Source: Thalassovita gelatinovora (GTDB lineage: Bacteria; Pseudomonadota; Alphaproteobacteria; Rhodobacterales; Rhodobacteraceae). Taken from it: a stretch of 64,000 nt of DNA. The stretch is taken from positions 1 to 64,000 of the forward strand of contig NZ_CYSA01000026.1 in the NCBI RefSeq assembly GCF_001458355.1. Direction: 5' to 3'. Below are positions 55,961 through 64,000 of this stretch, piece by piece (within the stretch, counting starts at the first letter, position 1; every line of letters starts with the position of its first letter). The translations under genes and the position numbers were made by a program. The notes beneath the pieces were generated by a model. The model made no database searches, was not told the origin of the DNA, and saw nothing but the letters and a program-made list of their open reading frames with translations.

Positions 55961-56932
55961 TCACACGAAGGCGGCACCGGCGAAAAACAGCAAGGGGATC
56001 AATCCGGCATCACGGTTGGCCCGAAAAAGTTTCAGACAAATCGCGTGATCTTCGGTGTTCAGTTGACGCAATTGCCATACCATATGCGCCCCAAACGCCC
56101 AAGGCCCCAGCAGCGCCAACAGCACCGCAAAAGGCGACCCGCTCCGCCCCGCCATCGCCAGCAGAACGGCCACCGTCATAAGGACGACGGCTAGCACCAG
56201 AAAGCGTTTCAACCATTGCGGCGTTTGGTCTGCAAATAGCCGCGCGGTCGATTTCACCCCGATCAGCGCATCGTCTTCCTTGTCCTGATGGGCATAGATG
56301 GTGTCGTAAAACAACGTCCAGGCGATTCCGCAAAGATACAGCACCACGGCGGCCGGGTGCAGTGATCCGGTATGCGCCACCCAAGCCAGCAAAGCCCCCC
56401 AGTTGAACGCAAGGCCCAGAAATACCTGCGGCCACCAAGTGAACCGTTTGGCGAAAGGATAAATCGCCACCGGAATCAGCGCGATGATGCCCATCACGAT
56501 GGCGGCGCGGTTGAAGGTCAGCAGAATCGCAAAGGCGATCAGGGCTTGCAGCGCCATATAGGCGGCAGCCTGTTTCACGCTGACCTGACCGGACGGGATC
56601 GGGCGCGACCGTGTGCGTTCGACGCTGCCGTCGATGTTGCGGTCGGTGATATCGTTCCAAGTGCAGCCCGCGCCGCGCATCAACCAAGCGCCGAAACCGC
56701 AGCCGACGAAGATCCACAGATCCACCAGCCGGGGTTGACCGTCATGCAAGATTGCCAGCCCCAGCCCCCACCAGCAGGGTAGCAGCAACAGCCATGTTCC
56801 GATCGGCCGGTCGGCCCGCGACAGCCGCAGATAGGGACGCGACCAGGCCGGGGCAAGGTGATCCACCCAATTCCCGCGTACAGCGTCGGAAACCTGGCCT
56901 GCGGGCTCTGGCATCTGGGGATTCTGCGGCAT
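55961..56932 (-). CDS. ubiA: 4-hydroxybenzoate polyprenyltransferase
   Basis: 323-residue integral membrane prenyltransferase that joins a polyprenyl chain to 4-hydroxybenzoate in ubiquinone synthesis. The first Asp-rich motif is NDITDRNIDGSVERTRSRP near residue 90-110; the second is YAHQDKEDDALIGVKS near 210-225. About eight hydrophobic helices. The ATG at 56932 is preferred over in-frame upstream codons up to 57064, which would run into rsmE. It is divergent from rsmE with only 18 bases between. Confidence 0.93.
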   Translation of the reverse strand: MPQNPQMPEPAGQVSDAVRGNWVDHLAPAWSRPYLRLSRADRPIGTWLLLLPCWWGLGLAILHDGQPRLVDLWIFVGCGFGAWLMRGAGCTWNDITDRNIDGSVERTRSRPIPSGQVSVKQAAAYMALQALIAFAILLTFNRAAIVMGIIALIPVAIYPFAKRFTWWPQVFLGLAFNWGALLAWVAHTGSLHPAAVVLYLCGIAWTLFYDTIYAHQDKEDDALIGVKSTARLFADQTPQWLKRFLVLAVVLMTVAVLLAMAGRSGSPFAVLLALLGPWAFGAHMVWQLRQLNTEDHAICLKLFRANRDAGLIPLLFFAGAAFV

Positions 56933-56950
56933 ATGAATAGGTCCATGACA

Positions 56951-57664
56951 ATGAAGATCCGCCTCTATGTAGATCATCCGCTGGGGCAGGGGCAAACCAT
57001 TCCCCTGGACCGCGATCAGGCGCACTACCTGTTCGGGGTAATGCGGCAGCAGATCGGCGCACAAATTGCTCTGTTCAACGGGCGCGACGGCGAATGGCGC
57101 GCCGAGGTGACGGAGGCGGGCAAGCGCGGCGGGGCGCTGGCATGTCTTGAGCAGACCAAGCCGTTGCAGATGCCGCCCGACCTGTGGCTGATCTTTGCGC
57201 CGATCAAGAAGGCACGCACCGATTTCATCGTTGAAAAAGCTGCCGAAATGGGCGCCGCCAGGATCATTCCGGTACAGACCGATTTCACCAATTCCGAACG
57301 CATCCGGCAGGACCGGTTACAGGCCCATGCGGTCGAAGCGGCGGAACAATGCGGCGGCACTTTCGTGCCCGAAGTGACCGACTTGCAGAAGCTCGACCGG
57401 CTGCTGACCGACTGGCCGCAAGACCGCCAGTTGATGTTCTGCGACGAGGCCGAGGTTGGTGCGGGCAAGGTGTTGGGTGAAGCTGACAGCGGTCCCTGGG
57501 CCATTCTGATCGGTCCCGAAGGCGGGTTTTCCGAAGCTGAACGCAAGCGGCTGCACGATCTGCCCTTCGCCCATGTGGTCAGCCTCGGCCCGCGCATCCT
57601 GCGCGCCGACACCGCCGCGGTGGCAGCGATGACCGTGTGGCAACAGGCCTTGGGGGATTGGTGA
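56951..57664 (+). CDS. rsmE: 16S rRNA m3U1498 methyltransferase
   Basis: 237-residue SPOUT-class methyltransferase that methylates U1498 of 16S rRNA. The N-terminal PUA-like part begins KIRLYVDHPLGQGQTIPL. The SPOUT knot shows KKARTDFIVEKAAEMGAARI, LIGPEGGFSEAE and LGPRILRADTAAVAA. ATG codons at 56945 and 56951 are both possible; spacing to aggtcc favours 56951. The next gene overlaps by one base. Confidence 0.92.
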   Translation: MKIRLYVDHPLGQGQTIPLDRDQAHYLFGVMRQQIGAQIALFNGRDGEWRAEVTEAGKRGGALACLEQTKPLQMPPDLWLIFAPIKKARTDFIVEKAAEMGAARIIPVQTDFTNSERIRQDRLQAHAVEAAEQCGGTFVPEVTDLQKLDRLLTDWPQDRQLMFCDEAEVGAGKVLGEADSGPWAILIGPEGGFSEAERKRLHDLPFAHVVSLGPRILRADTAAVAAMTVWQQALGDW

Positions 57665-58278
57665 TGGCACAAGAAGCGCAGGTTCGGTTGCATATCTATG
57701 ATGCCGCCGAGGCGCCGGTTTCGGTCATCCTTCGCCAAGGACCCTCAAAGCACACCCGTATGATCTTTTGGGATCGGCGTGACGACAGTTTCATTGATGG
57801 CCAGTGGACCAAACACAAGGTCTACTTGGATCGATGTGACCTATCACCAGATGGGCGGTATTTCATTTATTTTCAGCTCAACAACCGGTGGAAGGACGCC
57901 TCTGCGGGTAGCTATACCGCAATTAGCCGACCGCCGTATTTTACCGCGCTCGCGCTCTATCCGCAGGGCGACACTTGGGGCGGCGGGGGGTATTTCGTTT
58001 CGAACACGGATTATGTGATCAGGACGAGCGATGATAACCGGGACATTATCGGGCGCGCGCCGGAGCTTCGCCGGATTGCCTCGGACACGGTCGACCCTCG
58101 TTCGTTGTGCGCCAGTTTCTATTCACCCCGGCGCTTCGCTGCGAAAGGCGGGCGGCTCTACGAACTGACTGAAGATGCCAATGAGGGACGATTGATCCGC
58201 GACTTCACCAACATGCAGTTCGAAAGAATTCGCGCGCCCTACGATTGGCGCAACAATGAAAAAAAAGGTCTCGCATGA
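57664..58278 (+). CDS. Hypothetical protein
   Basis: 204-residue cytoplasmic protein that I cannot name. It is rich in aromatic residues and arginine (HTRMIFWDRRDDSFIDGQW, GRYFIYFQLNNRWK), without signal peptide or membrane segment, and suggests a beta-rich fold. It is linked to rsmE by a one-base overlap and to the next gene by four, so it is real coding sequence in an operon. No function can be given. Confidence 0.65.
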   Translation: MAQEAQVRLHIYDAAEAPVSVILRQGPSKHTRMIFWDRRDDSFIDGQWTKHKVYLDRCDLSPDGRYFIYFQLNNRWKDASAGSYTAISRPPYFTALALYPQGDTWGGGGYFVSNTDYVIRTSDDNRDIIGRAPELRRIASDTVDPRSLCASFYSPRRFAAKGGRLYELTEDANEGRLIRDFTNMQFERIRAPYDWRNNEKKGLA

Positions 58279-58790
58279 GCTTCCTGCGCCCCGAAGCCGC
58301 AACCCAGTTGAACCGCTGGCGCGAGGCGCTGGTCGCGTTGGCGCTGAGTCTGCTGGGGCTTTACTGGGCGCTGACCTCTTTCGGGCTTCTGCAATGGCTG
58401 GGATATTTCATCGCGGCTCTTGGTGCGTTCTGGGTGTTTTTGGCAGTTCGGCGGGCGCGGTTCCGCGTCGGTATGGGGGGGGCCGGCATCGTCGAGGTGG
58501 ACGAAGGTCGGATCAGCTATTTCGGACCGATGGTCGGCGGCTCGCTGGCGGTACCGGGGTTGGTTGCGGTGCGGTTGATCCGGCGCGATGATGGCGGGTT
58601 GGCGTGGTTTTTGCTGGCGCAGGATACCACGCCGCTTAACATTCCCGTGAACGCCGAGGGGGCAGAGGCGCTTTACGATGTCTTTGCCACCCTGCCGGGC
58701 CTGAATATGCAGGCGCTGCTGAAAGCGCTGAAGCATCCGCCTTCGGAAGATGTGCTGGTCTGGCATTCCGAGATGCGCCGGTTGCATTGA
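58275..58790 (+). CDS. Hypothetical membrane protein
   Basis: 171-residue protein with two hydrophobic helices (about 20-35 and 40-57) and a soluble C-terminal domain (GMGGAGIVEVDEGRISYFGP onwards) with the look of a PH-like beta sandwich. Unrecognised beyond that. It overlaps the preceding unknown gene by four bases and is followed by gshA 60 bases later, so rsmE-unknown-unknown-gshA may be one unit. Confidence 0.7.
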   Translation: MSFLRPEAATQLNRWREALVALALSLLGLYWALTSFGLLQWLGYFIAALGAFWVFLAVRRARFRVGMGGAGIVEVDEGRISYFGPMVGGSLAVPGLVAVRLIRRDDGGLAWFLLAQDTTPLNIPVNAEGAEALYDVFATLPGLNMQALLKALKHPPSEDVLVWHSEMRRLH

Positions 58791-58850
58791 CTTTGCCAGG
58801 AATTGCCCTCAATTCTGCCGGACCTAAGGCAAGAAAGAGCGGAGCCAGAC

Positions 58851-60224
58851 ATGTCTATTCCCCAATCCGGCGGCGGGCCGATCGAACATCGCGACCAGCT
58901 GGCTGAATATCTTGCCGCAGGTTGCAAACCCGATACCGAAGATTGGCGTATCGGGACCGAGCACGAAAAATTTGGATATTGCAAAGACTCGCTGCAACCG
59001 ATCCCCTACGAAGGCAAACGATCGGTTCTGGCCGTGCTTGAAGGGTTGCGTGACAGCCACGGCTGGGCTCCGGTGGAAGAAGCTGGCAAATTGATCGGGC
59101 TGGAAAAGGACGGCGCGAATGTGTCGCTGGAACCGGGCGGACAGCTTGAACTGTCGGGCGCACCGCTTTGCACCATCCACCAGACCTGCGACGAGGTGAA
59201 TACCCACCTGCGCGAAGTCAAGGATATCGCCGACAAGATCGGCGTCGGCTTCATCGGGCTGGGGGCCGCGCCGGTCTGGAACCATGAAGACATGCCGGTG
59301 ATGCCCAAGGGGCGCTACAAGTTGATGACTTCTTATATGGACAAGGTCGGGACCATGGGTAAATCCATGATGTACCGGACCTGCACCGTGCAGGTGAACC
59401 TCGATTTCGGCTCCGAGGCCGACATGGTCCAGAAATTCCGGGTGGCTCTGGCGCTGCAGCCGGTGGCGACCGCCCTGTTTGCCAATTCGCCTTTCTTTGA
59501 GGGCAAAGAAAACGGTCATAAAAGCTGGCGTTCGCGAGTCTGGCGCGATCTTGACGCAGCACGCACCGGCATGCTGCCCTTTGTGTTCGAAGACGGGTTC
59601 GGGTTCGAACGTTACGTCGATTACGCTTTGGACGTGCCGATGTATTTCGTTTACCGCGACGGCAAGTATATCGATGCTCTCGGCCAGTCGTTCCGCGATT
59701 TCCTGAAGGGGGAATTGCCCGCGATGCCGGGGGAAACCCCGACATTCAGCGACTGGGCTGATCACCTGACCACGATTTTCCCCGAAGCGCGGATCAAGCA
59801 GTATATGGAAATGCGTGGCGCCGATGGCGGTCCGTGGCGCCGGATCTGCGCCTTGCCGGCGTTTTGGGTCGGGTTGATGTATGATCAGGCTTCGCTCGAT
59901 GCGGCTTGGGATATGGTGAAACATTGGGATGCGGAAACCCGCGAAGCCTGGCGGGTTGAGGCCAGCGTGCGCGGCTTGCAGGCGATTGTTGGCGGCCGCC
60001 GGATGATCGATCTGGCCGCCGAGGTTCTGGATATTTCACGCGCCGGGCTGAAAGCGCGGGCGCGCCCCGGTTTGGGGGGCATGGTACAGGATGAACGACA
60101 CTTCCTGCACGCGCTGGAAGACAGTATCGAAACCGGCAAAACCCCGGCCGACGAATTGCTGGAACACTATCATGGCGATTGGAACGGCGATCTAAGCCGG
60201 ATCTACAAAGACTACAGCTACTGA
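58851..60224 (+). CDS. gshA: Glutamate-cysteine ligase
   Basis: 457-residue ATP-dependent ligase making gamma-glutamylcysteine for glutathione. It belongs to the class found in alphaproteobacteria and plants: RIGTEHEKFGY near residue 33, SLEPGGQLELSGAP near 90, and MYRTCTVQVNLDF near 175. The ATG at 58851 follows gcggag; a frame open from 58803 is unsupported. A strong two-way terminator lies 80 bases after its stop. Confidence 0.94.
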   Translation: MSIPQSGGGPIEHRDQLAEYLAAGCKPDTEDWRIGTEHEKFGYCKDSLQPIPYEGKRSVLAVLEGLRDSHGWAPVEEAGKLIGLEKDGANVSLEPGGQLELSGAPLCTIHQTCDEVNTHLREVKDIADKIGVGFIGLGAAPVWNHEDMPVMPKGRYKLMTSYMDKVGTMGKSMMYRTCTVQVNLDFGSEADMVQKFRVALALQPVATALFANSPFFEGKENGHKSWRSRVWRDLDAARTGMLPFVFEDGFGFERYVDYALDVPMYFVYRDGKYIDALGQSFRDFLKGELPAMPGETPTFSDWADHLTTIFPEARIKQYMEMRGADGGPWRRICALPAFWVGLMYDQASLDAAWDMVKHWDAETREAWRVEASVRGLQAIVGGRRMIDLAAEVLDISRAGLKARARPGLGGMVQDERHFLHALEDSIETGKTPADELLEHYHGDWNGDLSRIYKDYSY

Positions 60225-60301
60225 ACAGGGGGGGGCGTCCAGCACGCATGGCGATCCCTTCTGGGGGCTGTCCTGCTGGTGCACGAAACGGGTTTGTCGG
60301 C

Positions 60302-60329
60302 AAAAAAAGGGGGGCCATTGGCCCCCCTT
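60302..60329 (-). terminator. Terminator between gshA and phoX
   Basis: 10-bp perfect stem (aaggggggcc/ggcccccctt) with a three-base loop. On the minus strand the stem is followed by a T-run, giving a strong rho-independent end for phoX; on the plus strand the tail is ttcatttatt and weaker. Confidence 0.9.
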
Positions 60330-60350
60330 CATTTATTCTAGGATGATCGA

Positions 60351-61907
60351 TTAACGCTTATAAATCCAGATCGCGTTGTTTTCGTGGTTGCCGGTATCTT
60401 CTCCGATCACCACCGACCCGTCGGCGCGCACCAGAACGTTGTCAGGGTTCGAGATCGAATCGATCGGGCAGGCGTTCGGCTTGTTTTCTTTGTTGTAACC
60501 GTGCCCTGAAACCGCCGGAATCATCTTGCTGATGTTGAAATTCGCGTCCAGCTTCATTTCGTAGACGACGCCACACTTGTTCTCGGCCAGATCGATATCC
60601 CCTTTGCCATCCGACATGGTTTTGTCGATCGACGACATTGCCATGTACATATAGGGCACCGACCCATCGGCTGCGCCGGCATAGTTGATGTTCACGCCTT
60701 CCATCTTGCGGAATTCGCCGGTTGCACCTTTGATCACGGCTGCCCGGCGCGATTCAAAAAAAGCCACTCGGTTGTCAGCCGCGTCACCGGCCGCCCAAGC
60801 AGCCACGTTCGCGTCGGAGATGTAGTTGGTTTCACCAGCCTTGTAATCGTCCAATCCGATGCCGTCATAGTTACGGACCCAGCCAGCGATTTCAGAGTCC
60901 GATCCGTGCGCCAGTTCGATCCAGGAAATTTGTAGCGAAGTGTCGGCGCTTGGTGCGCCGGCTTTGTCCATCTGGGTGGCCTTGGCGGCGTAAAGCGTGC
61001 CCGCGCTCAGGTCGCCCGCAGTGTCTGCCACGAACTTGTAGAAGACGGTGCCGGTGCCGTCGTCGGACATGTAGACGGTCTTGTTGTCAGGCATGACAAC
61101 GGCGTTTTCGTGGCTGAAGCGGCCCATTGCGAAATGCTTGACCGGCTTGGCTTTGCCCGTGGGGTCGGTGATTTCGACGTTGTAGCCGTAGTCATAGGGG
61201 TTCGGATAAGTCCCTTCCAGATACGCGGCCAGGACTTTGATATCGTCGATATACTTGTATTCAGGATTGTTCCAATCGGCGGTATCATCGAAATACAGCT
61301 CTTCCGAGCTCAGCGGGGTGTTCCAGGGCGACATGGTGCCGAAGCAATTTACCCAAGTGCCGTTGACGGCCGAGAAGTCCAGCATGGTGACCCGGTTCTT
61401 ATCGGCCGACCAGTTGCCGTCGTTGCCGCGGGTCAGCAGCGCGCGCGACATGCCGCCGGGACGATTTTCCCAGTTGGTGAACAAATAGCCCTGATTGGCG
61501 CCGGTGGGCAGGAAGCCGTTGAAGTCGGGATCATTGGACGCCAGCAGGTGCTTGCCGCCCTTCGACTTGATCACGCCCACATCGCCTTCCTGCAGCAGGG
61601 CCTGATAGTCGCCCAAGGTAGACAGAACAGTCGATTTGCCGGCTTCATCTGTCGGAACGGCCTGTTCCGTGGCCGCCCAGTTGACGTTCGAGATCACGCC
61701 AACAGTTGCGCGGGAGAACTTGTTGCCAAGGTCCTTCTTGGGGTGCTGAACGTTGAAAAACAGGTCGGGGCCGTGTTCGAACAGGCCAGTGATCTCCGCT
61801 TCCAGCGGCACGGTGGCGACGCGGGTCAGGTTGTTTGCGGCGGCGGTCGAAGCGATGGCGGTGGTGCCGAGAAGGATGATCGCGGCGGCTACGCTACGGG
61901 TATTCAT
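60351..61907 (-). CDS. phoX: PhoX-like (DUF839) phosphatase
   Basis: 518-residue secreted protein with a Sec signal (hydrophobic core at about 7-22, cleavage near AAANN). It belongs to the DUF839/PhoX family of beta-propeller phosphatases using calcium and iron. Family landmarks include FTNWENRPGG, HENAVVMPDNKTVYMSDD near residue 260, ESRRAAVIKG and the C-terminal SISNPDNVLVRADGSVVIGE. It would release phosphate from organic esters. It is alone, with an 18-bp Pho-box-like element 75 bases upstream. Confidence 0.86.
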   Translation of the reverse strand: MNTRSVAAAIILLGTTAIASTAAANNLTRVATVPLEAEITGLFEHGPDLFFNVQHPKKDLGNKFSRATVGVISNVNWAATEQAVPTDEAGKSTVLSTLGDYQALLQEGDVGVIKSKGGKHLLASNDPDFNGFLPTGANQGYLFTNWENRPGGMSRALLTRGNDGNWSADKNRVTMLDFSAVNGTWVNCFGTMSPWNTPLSSEELYFDDTADWNNPEYKYIDDIKVLAAYLEGTYPNPYDYGYNVEITDPTGKAKPVKHFAMGRFSHENAVVMPDNKTVYMSDDGTGTVFYKFVADTAGDLSAGTLYAAKATQMDKAGAPSADTSLQISWIELAHGSDSEIAGWVRNYDGIGLDDYKAGETNYISDANVAAWAAGDAADNRVAFFESRRAAVIKGATGEFRKMEGVNINYAGAADGSVPYMYMAMSSIDKTMSDGKGDIDLAENKCGVVYEMKLDANFNISKMIPAVSGHGYNKENKPNACPIDSISNPDNVLVRADGSVVIGEDTGNHENNAIWIYKR

Positions 61908-61981
61908 GGAGCATCTCCCAAGTGAAGGAATAAGTCTCGGCTGAATGCCAGGACGAAACGCGCCTTGATAAACGTCAGATC

Positions 61982-61999
61982 GTAACGGTGTTGTGACAG
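61982..61999 (-). promoter_or_regulatory. Pho box upstream of phoX
   Basis: On the minus strand, CTGTCACAACACCGTTAC has two 7-base half-sites (CTGTCAC and CCGTTAC) in the 11-bp spacing of PhoB sites. It lies 75 bases before the phoX start, with a TTTATC about 10 bases downstream as possible -10. Confidence 0.72.
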
Positions 62000-62161
62000 A
62001 TATGAAAAAAAGAATACGATTTTTCGATTGAAAATAGAGCATGGTAGAGGGAGGGGCGAGCACCGTTAGGTGCGAGGACACAATAATCACCGTATGTCCG
62101 ACGACGCTTGATCTGCTACGCCCGATGTAGACAGTCCCGGAAAATTTTCAGCAAGAGGATG

Positions 62162-62767
62162 TTATTTTTGGCCGATTTTTGGCTCCGTTCCGGCGCGCAG
62201 CCGGGTGATATTGGTGCGGTGTGTCCAGAAGATAAGTATCGTCAGCACAGCCCCCAAAAGCATCGCGGTGCCTGCTCCCAGTACCAACATCCAGATCGTG
62301 CAGAGTGCGGCAGCCACCAGCGCCGCGAAGGACGAAATTCGAGTGACCCGCGCGGTGACGGCCCATGTGGCACAGGAGGCAAGACCGACCGGCCAAGCCA
62401 GAGCCAGCAGCAGGCCAAGGAACGTGGCGACCCCCTTGCCACCTTTGAATTTGAGCCAGACCGGGAAACAATGGCCGATAAAGGCGGCGAGCCCGGCAAG
62501 TTGCGCCGCGTCTTCGGTGGCAAAAATGCGTGCCAGCCCCACGGCGGCGGCACCTTTGCCACCATCGAGCAGAAGCGTCAGCGCGGCGGCGGGTTTATTA
62601 CCGGTGCGCAGCACATTGGTGGCCCCGATATTGCCAGACCCGATCTGGCGCAGATTGCCCAGACCCATCCCCTTGGCCAACAGCAGGCCAAACGGGATCG
62701 AACCGAGCCCGTAGCCGATCAGCGCCCAGAGCAGCAGCAGCGATGCGGAGGAGGTCAGATCAGGCAT
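62162..62767 (-). CDS. plsY: Acyl-phosphate:glycerol-3-phosphate acyltransferase
   Basis: 201-residue membrane enzyme for the first acylation in phospholipid synthesis. The three family motifs are present: GSIPFGLLLAK near residue 22, GSGNIGATNVLR near 43 and KFKGGKGVATFLG near 106. About five hydrophobic helices. Its ATG overlaps the stop of the dihydroorotase-like gene by one base. Confidence 0.95.
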   Translation of the reverse strand: MPDLTSSASLLLLWALIGYGLGSIPFGLLLAKGMGLGNLRQIGSGNIGATNVLRTGNKPAAALTLLLDGGKGAAAVGLARIFATEDAAQLAGLAAFIGHCFPVWLKFKGGKGVATFLGLLLALAWPVGLASCATWAVTARVTRISSFAALVAAALCTIWMLVLGAGTAMLLGAVLTILIFWTHRTNITRLRAGTEPKIGQK

Positions 62768-64000
62768 CAGTTTCCCCCAAACACCGCAACGCCGCCAACA
62801 TAGGTCGCCAACACCTTGCCCTGCATTCGCTGGCCGTCAAACGGTGTGTTCTTGGATTTCGAGTGCAGCGTGAACCGGTCCAGAATGAACGGCGCGTCTG
62901 GGTCGAACAACACCAGATCGGCCGGGGCGCCATTGCCGAGCCGACCACCAGGCAGACCAAACCGTTTTGCCGGATTGAGCGCCATGGCGCGGAACAGTTG
63001 CGGCAGGGTCAGATCGCCGGAATGATACAGCCGCAACGCAGCGGGTAGCAGGGTTTCCAACCCGACCGCACCGCTGGCGGCTTCCTCATAGGGCAGCCGT
63101 TTGCTTTCTTCGTCTTGCGGGGTGTGAAAGGAACTGATGGTATCGATCAACCCGTGGCGCAGCGCCTCGACGATGGCGATCCGATCATCCTCGGAGCGCA
63201 GCGGTGGCTTGACCTTGAAGAAGGTGCGGTAATCGGCGACGTCGAATTCATTCAGCGTCAGGTGATGGATCGAGGTTCCGGCGGTGACATCCAGTCCGTT
63301 CTTCTTGGCCCGCTCCAGTGCGGGCAGGGCGCGGGCGGTGGTGATCTGGTCGAAATGATATTTCGCCCCGGTCATTTCCAGTAGCGCGATATCGCGGTCG
63401 ATCCCCATCCGTTCGGCCATCGGCGACACCGCCGGAAGCCCGCGTAGCGAGGCGAATTTGCCGCTGGTGACCGCCGCGCCTTCGGACAGGCCCGGATCCT
63501 GCGGATGGCCCATGACCAGGGCATTCAGGCTGCGGGCATAGCTGAGCGCACGCGACAGAACCTTGTTGTCGCTGATGACATGATCGCAATCGGTAAAGGC
63601 GACCGCCCCGGCATCGAGCAGGAAGCCGATTTCGGTCATTTCGCGGCCCTGGCGGCCCTTGGTCAGCGCCGCCATCGGCACCACGTTGACCGGTGCGACT
63701 TCGTTGGCGCGGCGGGTGACGAATTCCAATGTTTCGGGGCTGTCGATGGCCGGTGCGGTATCGGGGCGGGTGACCATCGTGGTGACGCCGCCAGCCGCCG
63801 CCGCCTGACCGGCGGATTTGAAGCTTTCCTTATGGCGTTCGCCCGGTTCGCAGACCTTGACCCCGATATCGACAATGCCGGGGGCAAGATATTTGCCGTG
63901 GCCGTCGATCACCTGAGCATCTTCGGGCACCGACAGTTCGGCACCATGACCGGCAATCACGCCATCTTTGACCAAAAGTGCTCCATGGGTCACGGCACCA
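62767..64000 (-). CDS. pyrC: Dihydroorotase-like protein lacking the HxH metal motif, 5' end outside
   Basis: Amidohydrolase-superfamily protein of the PyrC type; about 410 residues are visible and the N-terminus lies beyond 64000. Where active enzymes have PGxxDxHxH, this reads PGIVDIGVKVCEPG, so both first-strand histidines are lost, and the late ATDHAPH motif reads ISSFHTPQDEE. Other parts of the fold are kept (GGVTTMVTRPDT, MGHPQDPGL, TAGTSIHHL). This is the pattern of non-catalytic PyrC-like partners that assemble with aspartate transcarbamoylase. The adjacent upstream gene, outside, may be pyrB. Confidence 0.87.
   Translation of the reverse strand, partial: GAVTHGALLVKDGVIAGHGAELSVPEDAQVIDGHGKYLAPGIVDIGVKVCEPGERHKESFKSAGQAAAAGGVTTMVTRPDTAPAIDSPETLEFVTRRANEVAPVNVVPMAALTKGRQGREMTEIGFLLDAGAVAFTDCDHVISDNKVLSRALSYARSLNALVMGHPQDPGLSEGAAVTSGKFASLRGLPAVSPMAERMGIDRDIALLEMTGAKYHFDQITTARALPALERAKKNGLDVTAGTSIHHLTLNEFDVADYRTFFKVKPPLRSEDDRIAIVEALRHGLIDTISSFHTPQDEESKRLPYEEAASGAVGLETLLPAALRLYHSGDLTLPQLFRAMALNPAKRFGLPGGRLGNGAPADLVLFDPDAPFILDRFTLHSKSKNTPFDGQRMQGKVLATYVGGVAVFGGN

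Noticed and set aside
58824-59924. 366-residue minus-strand frame opposite gshA
   Set aside because: Antisense to a complete, recognised gshA.

Overview
The window looks like chromosomal DNA of a GC-rich alphaproteobacterium, most likely of the Rhodobacteraceae (Roseobacter group). Grounds: an aapJQMP/bztABCD general amino-acid transporter, an ATP12 chaperone gene, a minus-strand order rpmH-rnpA-yidD ... yidC-MOSC-engB ... argB, plsY beside a dihydroorotase-like gene, an hpa ring-cleavage operon and an aio/ars arsenic locus. Species assignment is inference; no 16S gene is present.

Layout. 1-8068: end of etfA, a tightly coupled crcB-rluC-HAD-ATP12 run, then the aap transporter with an attenuator hairpin after the binding-protein gene and a strong final terminator. 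8115-12412: a MarR regulator divergent from an EamA exporter across two palindromes, then minus-strand housekeeping genes ending in argB. 12529-21397: an SDR gene, then engB, MOSC, yidC, an EAL phosphodiesterase and ttcA; a DUF2202 ferritin-like gene and a small unknown; yidD-rnpA-rpmH. 21686-25460: TVP38 membrane protein, mercuric-reductase-like flavoprotein, sensor kinase, tRNA-Arg(ACG).

25731-41306 is an accessory, arsenic-centred region between the tRNA gene and hemE. After an unknown membrane protein and a beta-lactamase-fold gene with an abnormal end comes aioXSR-aioBA (arsenite sensing and periplasmic oxidation). Next are two divergent ars operons sharing one palindromic operator: arsR-arsP-thioredoxin-MBL-OsmC on the minus strand, and an ArsR/ArsC fusion-gapdh-arsJ-acr3 on the plus strand. 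Together they could oxidise As(III) outside the cytoplasm, reduce As(V) inside, and export As(III), 1-arseno-3-phosphoglycerate and probably organoarsenicals. The main oddities are an AioR whose AAA+ domain lacks the sigma-54 contact loop and Walker B acids, a metallo-beta-lactamase-fold protein missing two metal histidines, and the ArsR/ArsC fusion.

41440-53587: divergent hemE/hemC, a DUF4239 protein, two flavoenzymes, and a homoprotocatechuate (hpa) meta-cleavage operon that carries two unrelated extradiol dioxygenases side by side, with a divergent hpaR. 53600-64000: an OmpA-domain protein and its coiled-coil partner, ubiA/rsmE, two unknowns, gshA, a PhoX-type phosphatase behind a likely Pho box, plsY, and a dihydroorotase-like gene without the HxH metal motif that runs off the edge.

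No CRISPR array, insertion sequence, integrase or prophage gene was seen. No gene-free stretch exceeds about 300 bases; the larger gaps (3298-3518, 19087-19353, 21398-21685, 25461-25730, 61908-62161) hold promoters or the short elements listed, and otherwise nothing recognisable.
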